DNA of 64,000 nt. Origin: Colias croceus (lineage: Eukaryota; Arthropoda; Insecta; Lepidoptera; Pieridae). The translations under genes and the position numbers were made by a program. Positions 58,930 through 64,000 of this stretch are shown piece by piece. The notes beneath the pieces were generated by a model. It had not been told where the DNA came from and searched no databases. It saw nothing but the letters and a program-made list of their open reading frames with translations. Location: the NCBI RefSeq assembly GCF_905220415.1, contig NC_059550.1, positions 4,466,501 through 4,530,500 of the forward strand, read 5' to 3'. The stretch's first letter is position 1. Each line of letters opens with the position of its first letter.

Positions 58930-61900
58930 TCATTTCACATTCAATTTATTCTTTTCTGATTTCGGTTGCGCGAAAGCTTGGTGCGTGATAAGTTCCCTAA
59001 AATAACCGTTCGGTTTCTCAATCAATTCTTTATAAGGTCCCTTTTCCATAATCACACCATTACCAATTACCGCGACTTCGTCCGCCGACTGTATCGTACT
59101 TAGTCTATGCGCTATTGTCAAAACCGTTCGCTCTCTGCTAATTTCCTTTAGAGCCTTGTCTACTAAATATTCTGAATATGCATCTAGGGCTGAGGTAGCT
59201 TCGTCGAGTATGAGGATTTTTGGATTCTGTAAAAAAAAAGGTTTTTTTTTTATTTAGAAAAATTTCAATCGCCATTACAACGACATACGAATGAAAATTC
59301 GTGATACTATAATAATATGACGAATTAATATTAAATATCTTATTGTTATCAAATGAGACATATTTGTTATTTATGATTTATTAGCACAAATTGAAAACCA
59401 ACGTTAGTTATCTTGTACTAAATCCTTGACCCTCTTCACGTGAACTAAAAAATGTCTGACGTTGATAACGTAAATACTTTAGCGTAAATTTTTACGGGCT
59501 ATTGTCTTCAATCAGAGTATTTAAATGAGATAGGAAAATAAAATAATGTACAGCTATAATTATAGTGTAATGAATGATTATACATATTTGTATTTGTTAT
59601 ATGGGTAGATTTTTAGAATTTCTTATTTATATTTACAGACTTAACCTAGTAACCGATTGGACTGATATTTCGTATGTAGAATATTTCCCTACGAAGCGTA
59701 CGCCCCCGGCTGCGTCCGGATCGACCAGAGATTAAAACAAAAACATGCAGCCATACATCGCTCGGTAATATATTTCACTCTCTGTAAGTAAATCAATGAA
59801 TAAAAAAATTAATGACCAATGACCAAAATTCTTTCGCGTTAAATCACCAATCCAACTTATGACATTGCCGGCACTGCTGAGGCTGACTAGCTGTGCTCCC
59901 GTACCACACATAAATAAATAATCTATACTAATATTATAAAGCTGAAGATTTTGTTTGTTTGAATGCGCTAATCTCAGGAACTACTGCTCCGATTTGAAAT
60001 TTATTTCAGTGTTCGATAGATAACCCATTTATCGAAGAAAGGCATAGGCCGCACGAGCCAAGCGAGCGAAGCGAGCGAGTCACGGCAGCGGCCAGCGTAA
60101 ATATTCAAATAGGTAGCGAGGAGCGAAGCGACGAGCGTGTTAGGTTATATCATCACGCTAAGACCAACAGAGCACTGCAGTCACAGCTAGTAATATCTTA
60201 ATATATATAAATCTCGTGTCACAATGTTTTTCCTGAATGGACTCCTAAACCACTTAACCGATTATAATAAAATTCGCACACCATGTTCAGTTTGATCCAA
60301 TTTGAGAGATAGGATAGTTTAAATCTCAAATAGTTTCAGAGAAAGCGGGCGAATCCGCAGGCGGTAAGCTAGTATATTATGATGAGACACCTTAACGATG
60401 GCCCGCGCGATGGCGACGCGCTGCTTCTGCCCGCCGCTGAGCTCGGAGCCGCCCGCGCCCACCGGCCGCTCCCACCCCGCGCTGCTGAGGCTGGCCAGCT
60501 CTTGGAGCTGTGCTGCTCGGGCCGCTACGAGCCAGGCTGGTTCCTTGGTGAATTCATTGATAAATTAAAACATTTGTTTTAACACAAAAAAAACGACGTG
60601 TGGCACTCGGGGACTGCCGCGGTACAGCTATTGCATGCTATGCCTTTGTAGCGACACCTGGCTCTGAATCGCGCAAGCGAAATTTTTTCGGTACAGAGCT
60701 ATATATACAACTTTCCGACATCATCCATTGGGGCCATAACGGCCGGCCAGTCGAGTAGACTGGTCGAGAAATCTCCTTTTTCGATGAAGGAATTCTACCT
60801 TCCTTCCTCCACACTTTCAAGCCACACCTCCGCCCATCGGAGTGGGGGAGCGTGAGGTTTTTCGTTACGGAATTTCTCGATTCGGTCCCCGCGCTCAAGG
60901 CCCGCGATAGAAGCTATGCAATAGCTTAAAAAAAATCATTACCACCTAAGGGTTTTAGTGGTGTTTTTACGAATGCTTTCCACAGGCGTGTGTTTGAACC
61001 ACGGGGTTAAAAAACTTGCGTTATGGAGTGTCCAAATATCTTTACGCAGCGTGCCGCGCAGTTATGTTAACGATATTCATATTTTACGTTTGATCTTGTA
61101 CGGCAAGGAACTAAGCGGTCATAATATGAACTATGTCTTTTTTTATAGGTACGAAATATATGCGTGCATACAAATTTGTGCAGATGTGGTAAAGCGTAGT
61201 TTTGTAGTTTGTTAATAAAAATGGAAACTAGTTAAAATAACGACAAAAAAAGACAGTATTTAGTGTGGAAATGTATATGTACACAAAAATATAAATAAAT
61301 CAGACTTTACCTTGTTTTCTTCATCCACTGATTCTTCATCAACAAGGCCATAAAGAATATTTTCTTTTATAGATCCAGTGAACAAAACCGGCTCCTGTTA
61401 CATACAATAAGATACAATATTTTAACATAATAACACTATACAATTTTAATAACACTAATAAAAACTGACGTAATAGCAATGCTTATGCATTTATAATTTA
61501 ATAGCATTTTTTAAATGTTTGAAATGTAAAAAAAATATAATGCCTGTCAGAGATACTTAATATTATAATAAGAGATATCAAAGCGATACAAGTTTTTAAG
61601 ACAGGGAAAAAATCTCTAAATATTGATCAAAAACCTGTTTGCGTAATTAATACATAAAAAAAACACTCAATTACCTGACTAACAAAACCTATATGGCTCC
61701 TCAACCATACAGGATCGAGTTTCCTTATATCCACACCATCCAATAGTATCCTGCCTTGCTCCGGGTCATATAACCTCAAAATTAGTGATGCTATCGTACT
61801 TTTTCCACAACCAGACCTTCCAACCAAGGCTACAGACTTCCCGGGCAAGAGATGTAAGTTCAATCCCTTGATCATTGGCTGCCCACCATATGAAAAGTTT

Positions 61901-64000
61901 ATGTTTTCTAGAAGAATCTCGCCTCTAGGCCGTTCTGCTGGTCTTAGGCCACCTGTAAAAAGCAAAAAAAAAACATACCTACATATTAAGGTTTATATAG
62001 ACATACATGAAACAGGTAATTTTTTTGATGATAAAAATAGGTATATTTTAGAATGAGGGTCCCCTAAAATTAAAAAAATGTTTTCTTTTTCTATTTTAGC
62101 TTACCTGATACAGGTATTTTAGGTTCCCTATCGATAATCTGCCAAAGTCTCGTAGCAGCACCGATACCCTTATTCATTTCTGTATAAAAACTGCTCAAGC
62201 CGCCAATACTAATGCCAACATACGCCGCATAAAGCAGGAACGATGTAAGATTGCCGACAGTTAATTCTTCCGTCGCGACCATGCCACCTCCGTAGTAAAG
62301 TACTAATATGATTATTGTGTTACCAGATAAACCTGTCTGAAAATAAAAATTAAAAAAAAAGGATAAAAATTAAATCAATTCAAAAAACCAAAATAAAAAA
62401 AATTATATTTATAAAAAATATATTTAAATGAGACTGAATTTTTACTAAATTCATACTTAAAAACTCAATATACTTACCAAACCATAGAAACTGCCAACTG
62501 CTAGTGATTCCTTGTAGGCTAATTGCAACAAATTTTCAATCCTTTGTGCATATGATTCACATTCTTTTTTCTCTTTACTAAATGCTTTTACTGTTTTTAT
62601 ATTCGATATTTTCTCTTCAGCTAACTGCAATAGTACAATACAAATATATTGAATTCATTATAATTATTCTATATATGCATTGTAAATCTTTAAAAAAATT
62701 AACACACTTTTCAACCAAAATATAGGTGTTTTGTGTAAGGAGAGGGAAAAGAAATAACGATGAGATAAAGTCAATTATAGCTCACCTCACTGGTTTCAGC
62801 TAAAGAATCCTGCATCTGTCTCGTTATACTTCTTACAAATCGTCCATATATTACAGCCAGCATTGACACTGGTGGTACAACCAAAAGTCCTATCAGGGCT
62901 AATGATGGCGACATATAGAACTAAAAAAATATAGAGGAATATTAGTTGTTATAATTTATATATTATTATTCATATTGACAATTGGTATCACATTCACAGT
63001 AATAATTTATGTTATTGAAGTTGGAAAAAAAATTCAAAAATCTATACGAACTTAAAATCGAAAGCGTAGAATTTCGATTGCTGAGAAAAAGCAAAAAACG
63101 ACAAAGCCATATTTTTAACCGACTTCTAAAAAAAGAGGAGGCCGGTATATTTTTAGTCTGTTATATTTTAAAATGTTAATCATTTATTTTCAGAGTAATA
63201 TAGTATTTTTGTTGCGTTATTTAATGAAAGGAAACATTTACCATCATACCCGTCCCAGCACCGACCATAAACAGCGACCTCAATCCATCGCTAACATTCT
63301 GACTCAAGTTGCGTCCTACCAACTGAGTATCCGCAGACAATCTATTTACTAATTCACCTGTGGAATTCTTGCCGAACCATTGTGGTTCCTGTCGTAATAT
63401 AGCGCCAAAAACTTGCTTACGAAGCGACTGTGTCATTCTTTGACCTGAAATGGATTAATAATTTTACTAGTGAAATAAAAAAATGGGAACATTTTGTAGA
63501 ACATTTTCAACTGGATAGCCTTTCCAGATGATTGTTCCCTTTTTTTGTTTCAGAAACTTTTTTTTATGGATACGGAATTGGAGATATTAAAAATTTTAAC
63601 CAGTATGAACATCAGATGAATTATACCCAGAATTTTAAAGGAGATTCTTAAGTGACATGTAGGGAAACAATCATTATAAGTACATTAATGACAAAAATAT
63701 CACAATTAAATTTAACTTTCCAGGTGTGAAAATGTATGTAAACATTACTTAGTATGTAATTATCATCATAATATAAAGATAATAAACCAGTGTGCATGTA
63801 ACATGTAGTATACATACTACATGCTTTTCTTTCAGTACAGTTATAACTTTGCCAATAGGTACATACTATAAAACAGCTTCCCTAAACTAAATAAAAAATA
63901 ATATGATAACAAGGTTAGCCTGGATAACTAGAGTTGAACAAAATAGATTCATTATCTAGACTTAATACAAAGTTTTGTTTAAGATAACAGAAATTGATAT
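58930..64000 (-). CDS. ABCB10: ABCB10-type mitochondrial ABC half transporter (3' part)
   Basis: Eight exons, all in frame: 63242-63444, 62786-62920, 62478-62624, 62105-62336, 61675-61952, 61311-61394, 60391-60543 and 58930-59226. The first starts in mid-codon, so the N-terminus, presequence and first membrane helices lie beyond 64000. The membrane part includes TGELVNRLSADTQLV and TVGNLTSFLLYAAYVGIS, followed by GGLSSFYTEMNKG, hallmarks of ABCB10. ATPase: Walker A GRSGCGKST, Q-loop VSQ, signature LSGGQKQR, Walker B ILILDEATSALD and H-loop IAHRLST, so it looks active. ABCB10 dimers sit in the mitochondrial inner membrane and support haem and redox metabolism. Exon 60391-60543 is strikingly GC-rich, has a weak pyrimidine tract and lies 18 nt from a Helitron-like end, but its frame and length fit the family. 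The end KSEKNKLNVK is lysine-rich. Exon-free from 63445 to the edge. Confidence 0.92.
59922..60190 (+). mobile_element. Helitron-like copy in ABCB10 intron
   Basis: From TCTATACTAATATTATAAAG to CAGTCACAGCTAG. Contains an AGCGAGCGAAGCGAGCGAG short tandem run. Followed after 21 bp by another copy. Confidence 0.65.
60212..60372 (+). mobile_element. Helitron-like copy next to an ABCB10 exon
   Basis: From TCTCGTGTCACAATG to GCAGGCGGTAAGCTAG, before T. Its end is 18 nt from the donor of exon 60391-60543. Confidence 0.6.
60591..60930. repeat. GC-rich dispersed repeat in ABCB10 intron
   Basis: Contains GTGGCACTCGGGGACTGCCG, GCTATTGCATGCTATGCC near the left and AAGCTATGCAATAGCTT at the right (inverted relatives), and CTCCGCCCATCGGAGTGGGG. 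GC content is far above its surroundings. I recall similar sequences in other moths but cannot class it. Confidence 0.45.
63118..63155 (+). repeat. AACCGACTTC-family repeat, short copy 3
   Basis: AACCGACTTCTAAAAAAAGA then GGAGGCCGGTATA, a heavily deleted copy of the family at 5271-5500. Confidence 0.5.

Noticed and set aside
63802..63823. Perfect 22-bp palindrome (CATGTAGTAT / ATACTACATG)
   Set aside because: Too short to mean much in AT-rich intron, and no repeats nearby.
1..64000. CRISPR arrays, bacterial operons, integrated viral genes, rRNA genes
   Set aside because: I looked for them and saw none. The genes are spliced animal genes throughout.

Overview
The window is nuclear DNA from a moth or butterfly (Lepidoptera). 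The evidence is the AT-rich background, short exons in long introns, insect-type protein sequences, and many lepidopteran-style dispersed repeats. The repeats include Helitron-like copies that start with TC, end in a GC-rich hairpin plus CTAG and sit between A and T, and an element opening AACCGACTTC. No bacterial, viral or organellar block was seen. The exact species cannot be read from the sequence.

Layout from left to right. (1) 1186-6317, plus strand: the last four recognisable exons of a BTB/BACK protein that I match to the fly serine-enriched protein gprs; its 5' part lies outside the window. A well-preserved U2 snRNA copy (1873-2059) and a P-element-like transposon remnant sit in one of its introns. 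(2) 9099-40725, plus strand: the complete alpha-actinin gene (Actn). It has 19 coding positions, one of which is filled by either of two 86-nt exons, and gives 897 residues. Intron 1 is 20 kb and contains no gene I could recognise. (3) 42756-43715, minus strand: monothiol glutaredoxin 5 (two coding exons). It is head to head with (4) 44404-45828, plus strand: protein phosphatase 4 regulatory subunit 2, intronless. (5) 47649-56397, minus strand: a nine-exon acyl-CoA synthetase (589 residues) with a probable mitochondrial presequence. (6) 58930-63444 and beyond, minus strand: the 3' eight exons of an ABCB10-type mitochondrial half transporter; its 5' end lies past 64000.

Three of the six protein genes (GLRX5, the synthetase and ABCB10) are predicted to act in mitochondria: Fe-S cluster transfer, fatty-acid activation and inner-membrane export. 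The first two of these have N-terminal presequences visible here. No operon-like arrangement is implied.

The most interesting signals are around splicing. The actinin gene has two mutually exclusive exons encoding the end of the actin-binding domain, with a perfect 30-bp inverted repeat between them and a repeat cluster just ahead of the first one. Two genes carry partial tandem copies of an exon edge with a period near 92-94 bp. A Helitron reaches to within 14 nt of an actinin exon. Several small transposons have readable target duplications (TTAA type, hAT type, a TA-flanked foldback and a short retroposon). I found no convincing new multi-gene system. Exon limits were read by eye from splice sites and reading-frame continuity and were not checked against transcripts.
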